Origin: JALOLV01 sp046295175
Lineage (GTDB): Bacteria; Bacteroidota; Bacteroidia; Cytophagales; Spirosomataceae
Length of the DNA: 64,000 nucleotides
NCBI GenBank assembly: GCA_046295175.1
Contig: JBKBNY010000004.1
Location: 310,001 to 374,000 of the forward strand
Reading direction: 5' to 3'
Part shown: piece by piece, positions 34,727 to 43,809 of the stretch
How positions within the stretch are numbered: the stretch's first letter is position 1
How the letters are laid out: every line of letters starts with the position of its first letter
The notes under the pieces: generated by a model
What the model saw: the letters and a program-made list of their open reading frames with translations, nothing else
Told to the model about the DNA's origin: nothing
The model's database searches: none
Program-made: the position numbers and the translations under genes

Positions 34727-36004
34727 ATGCAAATAATTAGTTTTCCAGATAAATCGGCTTGGAAATCAATTTTGGCGAGACCTACACAAGAAATGGCCGA
34801 AATAGAGAAAGCTGTTTTACCGATTCTTGAAAATGTAAAATCGAATGGAGATAAAGCTCTCAAAGAATACGCTCTGAAATTCGATAAATTAAATATTGAT
34901 GATTTTAGCGTGCCATTGAGCGAAATTGAGGAGGCAGAATCTAAACTTTCTGATGAATTAAAAAACGCCATCAAGATTGCTTATACAAACATTCATACTT
35001 TTCATAAAGCTCAATTACAGTCGCCGAGCATCATCGAAACCATGAACGGAGTAAGATGTTGGCGTAAAAGTGTTGCCATTCAAAAAGTAGGATTTTATAT
35101 TCCGGGCGGCACCGCTCCCCTATTTTCAACGGTATTAATGTTGGGTGTACCAGCCCAAATCGCTGGTTGTCAAGAGGTTGTACTTTGTTCGCCATCAAAC
35201 CATCCGGCTATTTATTATGCTGCAAGATTAGTGGGCGTTACCAAGATTTTCAGAATTGGTGGGGCTCAAGCTATTGCGGCAATGGCTTATGGTACAGAGA
35301 GTATTCCGCAAGTTTATAAGATTTTTGGACCTGGTAATCAATACGTTACCGCAGCTAAGCAGTTATTGAGTAAAGAAGGTGTTGCAATTGATATGCCCGC
35401 GGGGCCATCAGAAGTTGCCATTATGGCCGATGAAAGTGCAGTGCCGTCATTTATAGCGGCCGATTTACTTTCTCAAGCCGAACACGGAATTGATAGCCAA
35501 ACATTATTGGTAACAACCTCAAAGAAATTAGTTTCGGCAGTTAATTTGGCAGTTTCGGGGCAATTGAATCGTTTACCAAGAAAAGAAATTGCCCAAAAAG
35601 CAATCGAGAATTCACGTATAGTTTTGCTCGAATCGCAAGACGAATGCATTGAAATGATTAACGAATACGCTCCTGAGCATTTGATTCTTTCGGTAGAAGA
35701 CTATGAATCTGTATCTGAGAAAATCGTAAATGCTGGTTCGGTATTTCTTGGTAATTATACCCCAGAATCGTGTGGAGATTACGCTTCTGGAACAAACCAT
35801 ACTTTACCAACTAACGGTTATGCGAGAGCATACAGTGGGGTTTCGGTTGATAGTTTTGTAAAGAAAATCACCTACCAACATATCTCTAAAGAAGGAATTC
35901 AAAATATTGGTAAGACTGTCGAACTAATGGCGGAGGCAGAATCGCTCGATGCACACAAAAGGGCAGTGAGTATCAGATTAGAAAGTATATTGAATGAAGA
36001 ATAA
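34727..36004 (+). CDS. hisD: Histidinol dehydrogenase
   Basis: A 425-residue zinc enzyme catalysing the last two steps of histidine synthesis (histidinol to histidine, NAD+). Diagnostic segments are VGFYIPGGTAPLFSTVLMLGVPA (near 115), RIGGAQAIAAMAYGTESIP (near 178), KIFGPGNQYVTAAKQLL (near 200), DMPAGPSEVAIMAD (near 223), LLSQAEHGIDSQ (near 247) and NEYAPEHL (near 311) with the catalytic Glu-His pair. Operon with hisG; the rest of the pathway is not in this window, because a terminator and a convergent gene follow. Confidence 0.96.
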   Translation: MQIISFPDKSAWKSILARPTQEMAEIEKAVLPILENVKSNGDKALKEYALKFDKLNIDDFSVPLSEIEEAESKLSDELKNAIKIAYTNIHTFHKAQLQSPSIIETMNGVRCWRKSVAIQKVGFYIPGGTAPLFSTVLMLGVPAQIAGCQEVVLCSPSNHPAIYYAARLVGVTKIFRIGGAQAIAAMAYGTESIPQVYKIFGPGNQYVTAAKQLLSKEGVAIDMPAGPSEVAIMADESAVPSFIAADLLSQAEHGIDSQTLLVTTSKKLVSAVNLAVSGQLNRLPRKEIAQKAIENSRIVLLESQDECIEMINEYAPEHLILSVEDYESVSEKIVNAGSVFLGNYTPESCGDYASGTNHTLPTNGYARAYSGVSVDSFVKKITYQHISKEGIQNIGKTVELMAEAESLDAHKRAVSIRLESILNEE

Positions 36005-36025
36005 TTAATAAATCGTGATATTTTG

Positions 36026-36051
36026 AAGGGTAAGTTTTACAACTTACCCTT
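36026..36051. terminator. Intrinsic terminator between hisD and the convergent DMT exporter gene
   Basis: AAGGGTAAGTT (36026-36036) pairs perfectly with AACTTACCCTT (36041-36051). A T-rich stretch follows on +. The right arm includes the stop codon of the minus-strand gene (36044). Confidence 0.8.
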
Positions 36052-36946
36052 TATTTTTATCGGTTGTTATCAAAATAACAGCAACGATAATCGCAATCGC
36101 GGCGAAAATGAATTGAGTATTGATAGATTCATTGTTCAAGAAAACACCCAAACTAATTGCCACTAACGGATTTACATAATTGTAGGTTGCAACTAAAGTC
36201 GGAGAAGCCTCTCTTGAAACCCAGTTAAATACTAAAAAGCCCGCAACCGAAGCTACAAATAATAAATAAGCAAAAGCAGTAATGAGTTGAGAATCGAACT
36301 TTGAAGTATCAATTTCGGCATATTCACCCATTAAACCACTTGCCATGAGCGATACCGCACCACCAACTATCATTTGGACACTTGCCACAACTACCACATT
36401 GGCCGAGGGTGCTTTTTTAATTGCAACCATCACTCCAAAACTCCAACTCAAAGTAGCAATTATCAAAAACAAAACACCCAAGGCAAAGTATTGTTCGTAT
36501 CCTTTTAGGGCAAAACTACTGAGGTTGACCAATAAACCAACTCCAATTATTCCTGAAAGACAGCCGAGCAGAATTCTGTAAGAAGGCGATTTTTTATCAA
36601 AAATCCATTGTAATATCACCAACCATACGGGAATTATAGCTGGAAACAAAGAGGCATACCCCGAAGGAACCCATTGAACGGCAACTGTAAGGAAACCATT
36701 TCCAATACTAAGCATGAGTATTCCAGCCAAGCCAGACCAAATCCAAGTTTTTAGGTTCGGAAATTCAAATTTTGTAGTGACAATTGCCAATACAAACAAA
36801 ATGATACCAGCCAAAAAATTTCGGATTCCAGATGCAAAAATAGGTGGAATATTGCCAACTAAATATTGAATGTTAAGGTAGGTTGTTCCCCAAACAATGT
36901 AAAGGAAGAATAATGCGAGCCAAACTTTCGAGGTAGCGTTTTTCAT
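36044..36946 (-). CDS. EamA/DMT superfamily exporter
   Basis: A 300-residue protein with ten hydrophobic helices in two EamA halves. The N-terminal FFLYIVWGTTYLNIQYLV and GIRNFLAGIILF and the mid segment VPSGYASLFPAIIPVWLVILQW are typical, as is SPTLVATYNYVNPLVAISLGVFLNNE near the C-terminus. Family members export amino acids or metabolites; the substrate is unknown. Convergent with hisD, but nothing in the sequence links it to histidine. Confidence 0.9.
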   Translation of the reverse strand: MKNATSKVWLALFFLYIVWGTTYLNIQYLVGNIPPIFASGIRNFLAGIILFVLAIVTTKFEFPNLKTWIWSGLAGILMLSIGNGFLTVAVQWVPSGYASLFPAIIPVWLVILQWIFDKKSPSYRILLGCLSGIIGVGLLVNLSSFALKGYEQYFALGVLFLIIATLSWSFGVMVAIKKAPSANVVVVASVQMIVGGAVSLMASGLMGEYAEIDTSKFDSQLITAFAYLLFVASVAGFLVFNWVSREASPTLVATYNYVNPLVAISLGVFLNNESINTQFIFAAIAIIVAVILITTDKNKG

Positions 36947-36985
36947 AATGAATGGTTATGTAGCTCGCAAAATAGGGTATAAAAA

Positions 36986-37029
36986 AAGAACTTTCCAATT
37001 AACCTGCACACAGATTTTGGAAAGTTCTT
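36986..37029 (-). terminator. Intrinsic terminator of the small secreted protein gene
   Basis: AAGAACTTTCCAA (36986-36998) is a perfect complement of TTGGAAAGTTCTT (37017-37029), with an 18-nt loop and an A-run at 36981-36988 that reads as T on the minus strand. It ends the transcript of the gene stopping at 37049. Confidence 0.75.
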
Positions 37030-37048
37030 AGATGTATTTCGCTAAATA

Positions 37049-37378
37049 TTACAATTTCAATCTTTTAACTTTGATAACATCGCGGTACACTTTACCGTCA
37101 GCTTTTACAGTTACAAAGTATTTGCCTTTTGACAGTTGGCTGATGTTGTAGGTCTTCTCGAAGTTTGTAACATCATAGTATTTTGTGCTGTAAAGCAAAT
37201 TATCATAAGAATCTCTGATTTCAACTTCGAGCAATTTAACATCGTTTGCATCTAATTTTAGAGCAAAACGTTTGCTATTATACTTGATTTCAGGTTTGAG
37301 AATATTTGTATTTGCCGATGCCGATTCTATCATCCAGAACATCGCTACAATTGCAATAAGGGTTTTCTTGAGGTTCAT
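37049..37378 (-). CDS. Small secreted protein with a sorting-tail-like beta domain
   Basis: A 109-residue protein. The ATG at 37378 starts a signal peptide (MNLKKTLIAIVAMFWMIESASA); the frame extends to 37402 without support. The mature part (~85 residues) is a small beta domain ending KGKYFVTVKADGKVYRDVIKV, whose style resembles the C-terminal beta-sandwich of Bacteroidota secreted proteins (Por-type tails, DUF3244). It lacks a cargo domain, so it is not a type IX tail in the normal sense. Function unknown. Own terminator at 36986-37029. Confidence 0.7.
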   Translation of the reverse strand: MNLKKTLIAIVAMFWMIESASANTNILKPEIKYNSKRFALKLDANDVKLLEVEIRDSYDNLLYSTKYYDVTNFEKTYNISQLSKGKYFVTVKADGKVYRDVIKVKRLKL

Positions 37379-37498
37379 TGTAACAATAATTAAAAAGTTC
37401 AACTTCCAAAAACAAAACCAATATCATGCCAAACCCTCAATTTAATTTAGATTTTTATCCACGATTTTAAGAATTATTTTCTGAAATTAATTGGTGAA

Positions 37499-38113
37499 TC
37501 AAGTCCACAATTCAAGTTCAGAATCACCAATAAATCTAAAGAAATAATTGGTTTCAAGCTCTCGCATTGCGTTAATGAAAGCAATTTTCGAGAAATACTT
37601 CAAATCATCTACCAAAACATCTCTTTCAATAATATGGTGGTTCGAAAGTAATAAAGCCCTTTTTGTACCTTTTAGCAGATATGTTTTGGGAGTAATCCAA
37701 TTCTGCCCATCCCACAAAGCCAAATTAGAATATGTAGCATCAGTCAAGAATCCATTTTGAGCAATAATTACATCATCAAAACCCAAATTTTGTTCCATTA
37801 AATTGCTAAAAACACTCCTTTCTTCGTATTTGAAACCGTATTTGATTGAATTTTCTTCAACAATTTTCACTTTCTTGGGGTGTTTTAATTCGTACGGAAT
37901 AAACTCAACCTTTTCAACCACATCAGTATAGCTTACCCTACAACGATACAACGCATCAGAGACTGAATCATCGATTTGGATTTCATTTTTCAAATCAAAT
38001 TTCGGGGCCTTCCCAAAAAGTTTCAGAACTGAATCTTCAATACGTCGATTGTGGTAGTCGAGATTGTAAAGCTGACGGTTTTGACATTTGATTGTCTCGA
38101 AAAGTAGGGACAT
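37499..38113 (-). CDS. Aminotransferase class IV protein (4-amino-4-deoxychorismate lyase-like)
   Basis: A 204-residue PLP enzyme, short for the family (PabC is usually ~270) but standard for the Bacteroidota subtype that starts with LFETIKCQNRQLYNLDYHNRR. The Schiff-base Lys is expected in SIKYGFKYEERS (near 94). FLTDATYSNLALWDGQNWITPKTYLLKGTKRA (positions about 121-152) matches the cofactor-binding T-x-x-N element. It overlaps the 3' end of the pabB-like gene by 77 bp, so the two are tightly coupled and together should make p-aminobenzoate for folate. Confidence 0.8.
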   Translation of the reverse strand: MSLLFETIKCQNRQLYNLDYHNRRIEDSVLKLFGKAPKFDLKNEIQIDDSVSDALYRCRVSYTDVVEKVEFIPYELKHPKKVKIVEENSIKYGFKYEERSVFSNLMEQNLGFDDVIIAQNGFLTDATYSNLALWDGQNWITPKTYLLKGTKRALLLSNHHIIERDVLVDDLKYFSKIAFINAMRELETNYFFRFIGDSELELWT

Positions 38114-39125
38114 ATATTTTCTGAATCATTTCGTTATATTCTTTCTCGGCATCGCTCGCAAAGGTAATTCCACCACCACTTTTAAAAAATAAGCCTTCGT
38201 CAGTTTGTTCAATAAAACGGATTAATACACCTGAATCAAGGCTTTCTCCATCAAAAACACCAAATATTCCAGTGTAATAATTGCGATTTGCACTGTGTGG
38301 TAAATAACTCTCTGCTTTTTTGATAATTTCAACCGTTTTGTCTTTTGGAGCACCGGTTATCGAGCCTGCCGGAAGCATTTTAAATAAAATTTCGCCCAAG
38401 TTTTCTCTCCAATCTTCATCCAATAACCCACTCACATTTGAGCTAACTTGCAACAACTCTTTGCCATCATGTTTTTTTATTCGGTCGAGGAATCTAAACT
38501 TTTCAACCCAAACTTTTCGGGCTACCCTACTCACATCGTTTCTAATCAAATCAACAATTGTAGTATGCTCAAAAAATTCTTTTTTGTCATTCAAAATTAA
38601 TTGTTCGGCATTGGGTAATGTCGCTTCAATTGTGCCTTTCATCGGAAAAGACGAAATAACTCCATCTCGATTAACTTTTACAAAAGTTTCGGGTGAAAAA
38701 CAAACAAATTGGTCTTTAAGCCAAACGCGGTACTTAGCTTCACTGATTTCAAAAATTTGTTCTAAACTGAAATTTGTCTCAATTGGAGTAGCACACGTCA
38801 GATTTGTTAGAAAACTATTTCCATTATAGATATTTTGACGGACAAAGTCAAACGACTTTTTATAATTTGAGAATGGAATTGGATATTTATTGAGTATGAA
38901 ATTTGGGTAAAAAGTTTGCTTTGAGTAAAATGTATCGGTGCTGAACCTAATTTCGGTTTCGTCAACCTCTTCGAGTGGCAAAATGATGTTTTTATTGCAT
39001 TCAAAATCAACGATGAAAATAAATGGACGAGCATCCCCTCCAAAAAAATTCATCAGTTTTGTGGCACTTTGTTTATCGTAACTTCTTATCAATTTCGTAA
39101 AATAGTTGATACCATTAAGACGCAA
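38037..39125 (-). CDS. Aminodeoxychorismate synthase component I (PabB-like)
   Basis: A 362-residue chorismate-binding enzyme. Family motifs are IYNGNSFLTNLTCATPIE (near 100), FVCFSPETFVKV, FPMKGTIEATLPNAEQLI (near 161), DLIRNDVSRVA (near 194), LPAGSITGAPKDKTVEII (near 250) and YYTGIFGVFDG with SGGGITFASDAEKEYNE near the C-terminus. No glutamine amidotransferase domain is fused. The start at 39125 keeps SATKLMNFFGGDARPF, which looks homologous; 39053 is the alternative. The C-terminal ~20 residues past the family end overlap the lyase gene. Confidence 0.88.
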   Translation of the reverse strand: MRLNGINYFTKLIRSYDKQSATKLMNFFGGDARPFIFIVDFECNKNIILPLEEVDETEIRFSTDTFYSKQTFYPNFILNKYPIPFSNYKKSFDFVRQNIYNGNSFLTNLTCATPIETNFSLEQIFEISEAKYRVWLKDQFVCFSPETFVKVNRDGVISSFPMKGTIEATLPNAEQLILNDKKEFFEHTTIVDLIRNDVSRVARKVWVEKFRFLDRIKKHDGKELLQVSSNVSGLLDEDWRENLGEILFKMLPAGSITGAPKDKTVEIIKKAESYLPHSANRNYYTGIFGVFDGESLDSGVLIRFIEQTDEGLFFKSGGGITFASDAEKEYNEMIQKIYVPTFRDNQMSKPSALQSRLPQSTY

Positions 39126-39288
39126 AACTCACAAAAAAGTTCAAAAAAATAAAAATACCACTTCTTGAATCAAAAAGTGGTATAACAATAGACCATGAAA
39201 ATGTAATATAAATAAAATCTTTGTTTAGACTCAAATACTAATTTGTCAATAAAATTTTAGGTTCATAAGAGGAAATTTTATGGTTGAC

Positions 39289-39609
39289 TCAATTACAAGA
39301 ATGAGAATCGAAATAATAACTTAATTTTAATTCATAATATTTTACAAGTTGTGCAGTTTGAGTAGCTTCTATCCCATATAAAAAATAGATTTTACTCTGA
39401 TTTTTCTCAAATTTCAGTAATGGGCTTTGCCAATTATCAACAAAGCCCATTGTTCGTCTATTTACCAAACCGTATTTCTCATCATTTTCATGGCTAAAAA
39501 TTGATGTTCCAAAATTAGGTGATGGGTTTAGTACAAAAACACGTAAAAATACCTGTTTTAGTGTCGAGACTAAAATTGGGTTTGTCGCAATTATTTTGAG
39601 TTTAAACAT
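39289..39609 (-). CDS. Possible small hypothetical protein
   Basis: An open frame of 106 codons from ATG 39609 (or 113 from 39630) in the 526-bp gap between pabB and the amidohydrolase gene. No family, signal peptide or membrane segment is recognised. Sequences such as KIYFLYGIEATQTAQLVKYYELKLSYYF look protein-like but not diagnostic. The start lies only 22-43 bp from the divergent amidohydrolase ATG. The rest of the gap (39126-39288) shows nothing except an AT-rich stretch. Kept at low confidence because position and length are the only support. Confidence 0.3.
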   Translation of the reverse strand: MFKLKIIATNPILVSTLKQVFLRVFVLNPSPNFGTSIFSHENDEKYGLVNRRTMGFVDNWQSPLLKFEKNQSKIYFLYGIEATQTAQLVKYYELKLSYYFDSHSCN

Positions 39610-39651
39610 AAAATTACCATATTCGCACATCAGAATAATAAAACCATCTGT

Positions 39652-42600
39652 ATGAAAAACATCTTCATCCGAAACTTCATCAAACCTATCCTATCAGTCA
39701 GTATCTTGCTATCTTCAATGGCAGGATTTTCACAAGTAACCTTTCCAAAAAATGGTGTAGCCGACGAGCGTCAAGGCCAATATGCCTTCAAAAATGCCAC
39801 AGTTGTGGTTGATGCTCAAACAACGCTTCAAAACGCCACGATTTATATTAAAAATGGAATTATCGAAAATGTTGGTAAAGATTTTGTAATTCCAGCCGGA
39901 ACAGTTGTATTCGACCTGAAAGGCAAAAGAATTTATCCATCATTGATAGAAATTTATTCAGATTACGGTCTTCCAGAAATCCAAAGACAACCAGGTGGTC
40001 GAGGTTTCGGTGGACAAGCTCAATTTGACTCTAAAAAAACTGGTGCTTACGATTGGAACCAAGCCGTAAAACCAGAGTTTGATGCAACTGCCGAATTTAA
40101 AGCTGATGCAAAAAAAGCCGACGAAATGCGTAAAGCTGGCTTCGGAACAGCATTAATTCATCAACCAGATGGGATTGTTCGTGGAAGTTCTGCATTGGTA
40201 ACTTTTGGTGACGGCAAAGAGCATGAACTTATATTGAAAGGTAAAGTTTCGTCACATTATTCGTTAGATAAAGGTACATCAACACAAACTTATCCAGTAT
40301 CTATGATGGGTTCGGTTGCATTGCTTCGCCAGACCTACTACGATGCCGATTGGTACAAAAAAGGTGGTATCAAAAAAGAGAAAAACCTCTCTTTAGAATC
40401 AATGAATGAACTGATGTCATTGCCTCAAATTTATGAAGCAACCGATAAATTGGGTGTTTTGAGAGGAGATAAAATCGGTGATGAATTTGGAATACAGTAC
40501 ATTATAAAGACTGGTGGTGATGAATACCAAAGAATTGACGAAGTAAAAGCAACAAACGCTTCACTGATTGTACCAGTAAATTTTCCAGCCGCTTACGATG
40601 TCGAAGACCCAGTTGATGCAAGTTCGGTAACGTTATCTGAAATGAAGCATTGGGAAATGGCTCCTGCCAATGCTGGCTTGCTAACAAAAGCAGGAATCAA
40701 CTTTGCACTTACATCTTCAAGTATTCGTAACAAAGCAGATTTCTGGAATAACGTTAGAAAAGCGATTGAATTTGGACTTCCAGAAAGCAAGGCACTCGAA
40801 GCATTGACTTCAACTCCAGCAAAATTATTGAAGGTTGATAATATGATTGGTAGCCTCAAAAAAGGGATGATTGCCAACTTCATCATTACATCAGATAATT
40901 TATTCAGCAAAGACAATGTAATTTACGAAAACTGGATACAAGGTAAAAGATACATCATCAGCGACATGAATGTAACAGATATTCGTGGAGTTTATGACTT
41001 AACTATTGGCAACAAAACTGGCTTGAAATTAAATATCTCAGGTAAATTAGAAAAACCAGAATACCAAATTATCGTAAACGATTCTACCAAGTTTACTCCA
41101 AAAGTGACACGTCAGATTGATTTATTTACAATCAGTACTAAATTAGATAAAAAAGATACCCAAGATTCTCGCTTTAGTGCATACTACGATGGTAAAAACA
41201 TCAAAGGTGAAGGTGTTTTGGGTAATGGCTCAGATGCCAAATTCTTGGCTACATTCAAAGAAGCAGCAAAAGCCGAAGTTGCAAAAGCTGATACAACTAA
41301 ACCAAAAGTTCCTCAAATTGGTAAATTATTATTTCCATTTGTTGCTTACGGTAGCGAAACCAAACCACAGCAAGAAACGATGCTCATCAAAAATGCAACG
41401 GTTTGGACAAACGAAAAAGAAGGTATCGTACAAAATACAGATGTGTTGATTCAGAATGGTAAAATTGCTCAAGTTGGCAAAAATCTGACGGCTACTGGTG
41501 CAAAAGTCATTGACGGAACCGGTAAACACCTCACAAATGGTATTTTTGATGAACACTCGCACATTGCTTTATTCTCAATAAATGAAGTTCAGACAGTTTC
41601 ATCAGAAGTTCGTCAAGGAGATGCAATCAACTCAGAAGATGCGAATATTTACCGTCAATTAGCTGGTGGAACAACATCAGCCCAATTGCTACATGGCTCA
41701 GCCGACTGTATTGGTGGTCAGTCTGCATTGGTTAAGTTTAAATGGGGTGAAGCACCAGAAGAATTGAAAATCAAAAATGCCGATGGTTTCATCAAGTTTG
41801 CTTTAGGCGAAAACGTAAAACAGTCGAGTGCGGCACAGCCATCAGGTCGTTATCCAAATACTCGTATGGGTGTAGAGCAAGTATTTATGGATGCGTTTCA
41901 ACGTGCCAAAGAATACGAGCAAGAATGGAAAAACTACAACACTTTAGCCAACAAAACGGGCGTTGTACCTCCTAAAAAAGATTTAGAACTTGATGCATTA
42001 GTCGAAATCTTAAATAATAAGCGTTTTATTACTTGCCATAGTTATGTGCAGTCTGAGATTAATATGTTGATGAAAGTTGCCGAAAAATTCAACTTCAAAG
42101 TAAATACATTTACGCACATTTTGGAAGGTTATAAAGTAGCCGATAAAATGAAAGAACATGGTGTTAGTGCTTCATCGTTTGCCGATTGGTGGGCTTATAA
42201 AATGGAAGTGAAAGAGGCGATTCCTTACAATGCAGCTATTTTGACAAAAATGGGTGTAACAACTGCAATCAATTCTGATGATGCTGAAATGGCAAGAAGA
42301 CTTAACCAAGAAGCAGCAAAAACCGTACTTTATGGTGGATTGACCGAAGAAGAAGCATGGAAAACAGTGACATTGAATCCAGCAAAAATGTTACATTTAG
42401 ATGACCGCATGGGAAGTATCAAAGCTGGTAAAGATGCCGATGTAGTACTTTGGAACAACAACCCGCTTTCGATTTATGCACGTCCTGAAAAAACAATCAT
42501 AGATGGGATAGTTTATTTTGATATAGAAAAAGATGAGCAACTTCGTAAAAGTGTAGCTGCCGAAAGAATTCGTTTAACTCAGAAAATGTTAGCCGAAAAA

Positions 42601-42747
42601 GCTGGTGGAAACCCAACTCAAAGAGCAGTTCCACGTCGTAATCAGCACATTCACTGCGATACTATCTTAGAAATGGGCGATACAAACGATTGTAGCCGTT
42701 GCGAGTCAGGTGGTCGAATTTTTGGGTTCAAATGGTTCCAAAACTAA
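39652..42747 (+). CDS. Exported double amidohydrolase-family protein
   Basis: A 1031-residue protein with a signal peptide (about 1-27, ending GFSQ). Two amidohydrolase-like halves are present. The N-terminal half (about 45-440) keeps the small beta-domain (NATVVVDAQTTLQNATIYIKNG) and the closing TSTPAKLLKVDNMIGSLKKGMIANFII but lacks the HxH metal motif (PSLIEIYSDYG instead). The C-terminal half (about 575-960) is complete: GIFDEHSHIALF (HxH), ITCHSYVQSE, FTHILEGY and INSDDAEMARR (Asp), then LNPAKMLHLDDRMGSIKAGKDADVVLW. It belongs to the imidazolonepropionase-like periplasmic group; substrate unknown. The last 30 residues hold four Cys. Confidence 0.85.
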   Translation: MKNIFIRNFIKPILSVSILLSSMAGFSQVTFPKNGVADERQGQYAFKNATVVVDAQTTLQNATIYIKNGIIENVGKDFVIPAGTVVFDLKGKRIYPSLIEIYSDYGLPEIQRQPGGRGFGGQAQFDSKKTGAYDWNQAVKPEFDATAEFKADAKKADEMRKAGFGTALIHQPDGIVRGSSALVTFGDGKEHELILKGKVSSHYSLDKGTSTQTYPVSMMGSVALLRQTYYDADWYKKGGIKKEKNLSLESMNELMSLPQIYEATDKLGVLRGDKIGDEFGIQYIIKTGGDEYQRIDEVKATNASLIVPVNFPAAYDVEDPVDASSVTLSEMKHWEMAPANAGLLTKAGINFALTSSSIRNKADFWNNVRKAIEFGLPESKALEALTSTPAKLLKVDNMIGSLKKGMIANFIITSDNLFSKDNVIYENWIQGKRYIISDMNVTDIRGVYDLTIGNKTGLKLNISGKLEKPEYQIIVNDSTKFTPKVTRQIDLFTISTKLDKKDTQDSRFSAYYDGKNIKGEGVLGNGSDAKFLATFKEAAKAEVAKADTTKPKVPQIGKLLFPFVAYGSETKPQQETMLIKNATVWTNEKEGIVQNTDVLIQNGKIAQVGKNLTATGAKVIDGTGKHLTNGIFDEHSHIALFSINEVQTVSSEVRQGDAINSEDANIYRQLAGGTTSAQLLHGSADCIGGQSALVKFKWGEAPEELKIKNADGFIKFALGENVKQSSAAQPSGRYPNTRMGVEQVFMDAFQRAKEYEQEWKNYNTLANKTGVVPPKKDLELDALVEILNNKRFITCHSYVQSEINMLMKVAEKFNFKVNTFTHILEGYKVADKMKEHGVSASSFADWWAYKMEVKEAIPYNAAILTKMGVTTAINSDDAEMARRLNQEAAKTVLYGGLTEEEAWKTVTLNPAKMLHLDDRMGSIKAGKDADVVLWNNNPLSIYARPEKTIIDGIVYFDIEKDEQLRKSVAAERIRLTQKMLAEKAGGNPTQRAVPRRNQHIHCDTILEMGDTNDCSRCESGGRIFGFKWFQN

Positions 42748-42768
42748 TCTTACAATAATTCATTTTTC

Positions 42769-42798
42769 AAAAAGCCACGCATAAAACCGTGGCTTTTT
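42769..42798 (+). terminator. Intrinsic terminator after the amidohydrolase gene
   Basis: AAAAAGCCACG (42769-42779) pairs with CGTGGCTTTTT (42788-42798), a perfect 11-bp stem with a T-run. It lies only 18 bp before the glycosyltransferase start, leaving little room for a separate promoter there. Confidence 0.85.
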
Positions 42799-42816
42799 GT
42801 ATAAATACAGGTTGCT

Positions 42817-43809
42817 ATGAAAATTTCATTTTGCACAACAGTCATGAATCGGGTTCATCATTTACAAGAAACATTACCAAATAATCTTGAAAGTTGTAAT
42901 AATGATGAAGAAGTTGAGTTTGTCATTTTGGATTACAACTCGAAGGATGGGTTAGCAGATTGGATGAAAGAAAACATTGTCAAATTCGGTACAAAAGTAA
43001 AGAATTATCATACAAAAGAACCTCAATTTTACAATCGAAGCCATTCCCGAAATATGGCATTCAGGCTTGCTAAAGGAGAGATTTTGGTAAATCTCGATGC
43101 TGATAATTTCGTCGGTGAAGGATTTGTAAATTATCTCAAAAAGACTTTTGCAGAGAACAATAGCTGTTTTGTTTGCCCATCGCATGATGCATCAACGGAT
43201 ACTTTCGGAAAAGTCGCATTTGCAAAAAATGACTTTTACAATCTAAAAGGATATGATGAAGCAATTGAATGTTATGGTTTTGAAGATTTTGATATAAAAA
43301 GTCGGTTGCTGAATTTGGGTCGAAAAGATATTAATTTTTCTGAATTAAATTTCTTAAAAGCAATATCACACACAACCGAAGAAAGAATTAAAAATGAAAG
43401 AATTTACGGTCAAATTGATAAGATATTGGTTCACAAAATAGACTATACTAAAAGCACATTAATTCTGACATTCAGAGATTATTCGTTTGAATCAGCCTCA
43501 ATAATCGATAAATATTTTGAATACGAAAAAAATAGTTTTATCAAACCTCTTGAATTATTGAATCGATACATAATTGAACCAAATTCGATTAAAAGTGGCA
43601 AAACACAAGATTTAGATTTGAGCTATTTTGAAGAAATTACGGCAGATAATTTAAAAATCGACATAATTCACTATTATTCGCAACTAAAAAATAAAAGTAG
43701 ATATTTAAAAAATCAAGAAACAGGACTTTCTGAAATTAATAAATCTGGGTTTGGATGCGGTGTTGTTTATTTCAATTTTGATTACGATAACCCAATAACT
43801 CTATCATGA
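42817..43809 (+). CDS. GT-A family glycosyltransferase in peptide locus
   Basis: A 330-residue cytoplasmic GT2/GT7-like enzyme. The nucleotide-sugar half starts ISFCTTVMNRVHHLQETLP, with VEFVILDYNSKDGL near 33, the NRSHSRNMAFRLAKGEI stretch near 72 and the DxD motif in VNLDADNFVG (near 91). The acceptor half has KGYDEAIECYGFEDFDIKSRL (near 144), the GFEDxD-like element of such enzymes. The last ~150 residues match nothing I know. Its stop overlaps the next ATG (ATGA at 43806-43809), so the two products are coupled. Given the GG-leader peptides 2.5 kb away, a peptide-glycosylating role is proposed (inference). Confidence 0.8.
   Translation: MKISFCTTVMNRVHHLQETLPNNLESCNNDEEVEFVILDYNSKDGLADWMKENIVKFGTKVKNYHTKEPQFYNRSHSRNMAFRLAKGEILVNLDADNFVGEGFVNYLKKTFAENNSCFVCPSHDASTDTFGKVAFAKNDFYNLKGYDEAIECYGFEDFDIKSRLLNLGRKDINFSELNFLKAISHTTEERIKNERIYGQIDKILVHKIDYTKSTLILTFRDYSFESASIIDKYFEYEKNSFIKPLELLNRYIIEPNSIKSGKTQDLDLSYFEEITADNLKIDIIHYYSQLKNKSRYLKNQETGLSEINKSGFGCGVVYFNFDYDNPITLS

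Noticed and set aside
42806..42816. GTTGCTAT just before the glycosyltransferase ATG as a third copy of the 12-nt precursor element
   Set aside because: Only 8 nt match, and the same 8-mer core also occurs before the WG-repeat gene (about 51558); expected by chance in AT-rich DNA.
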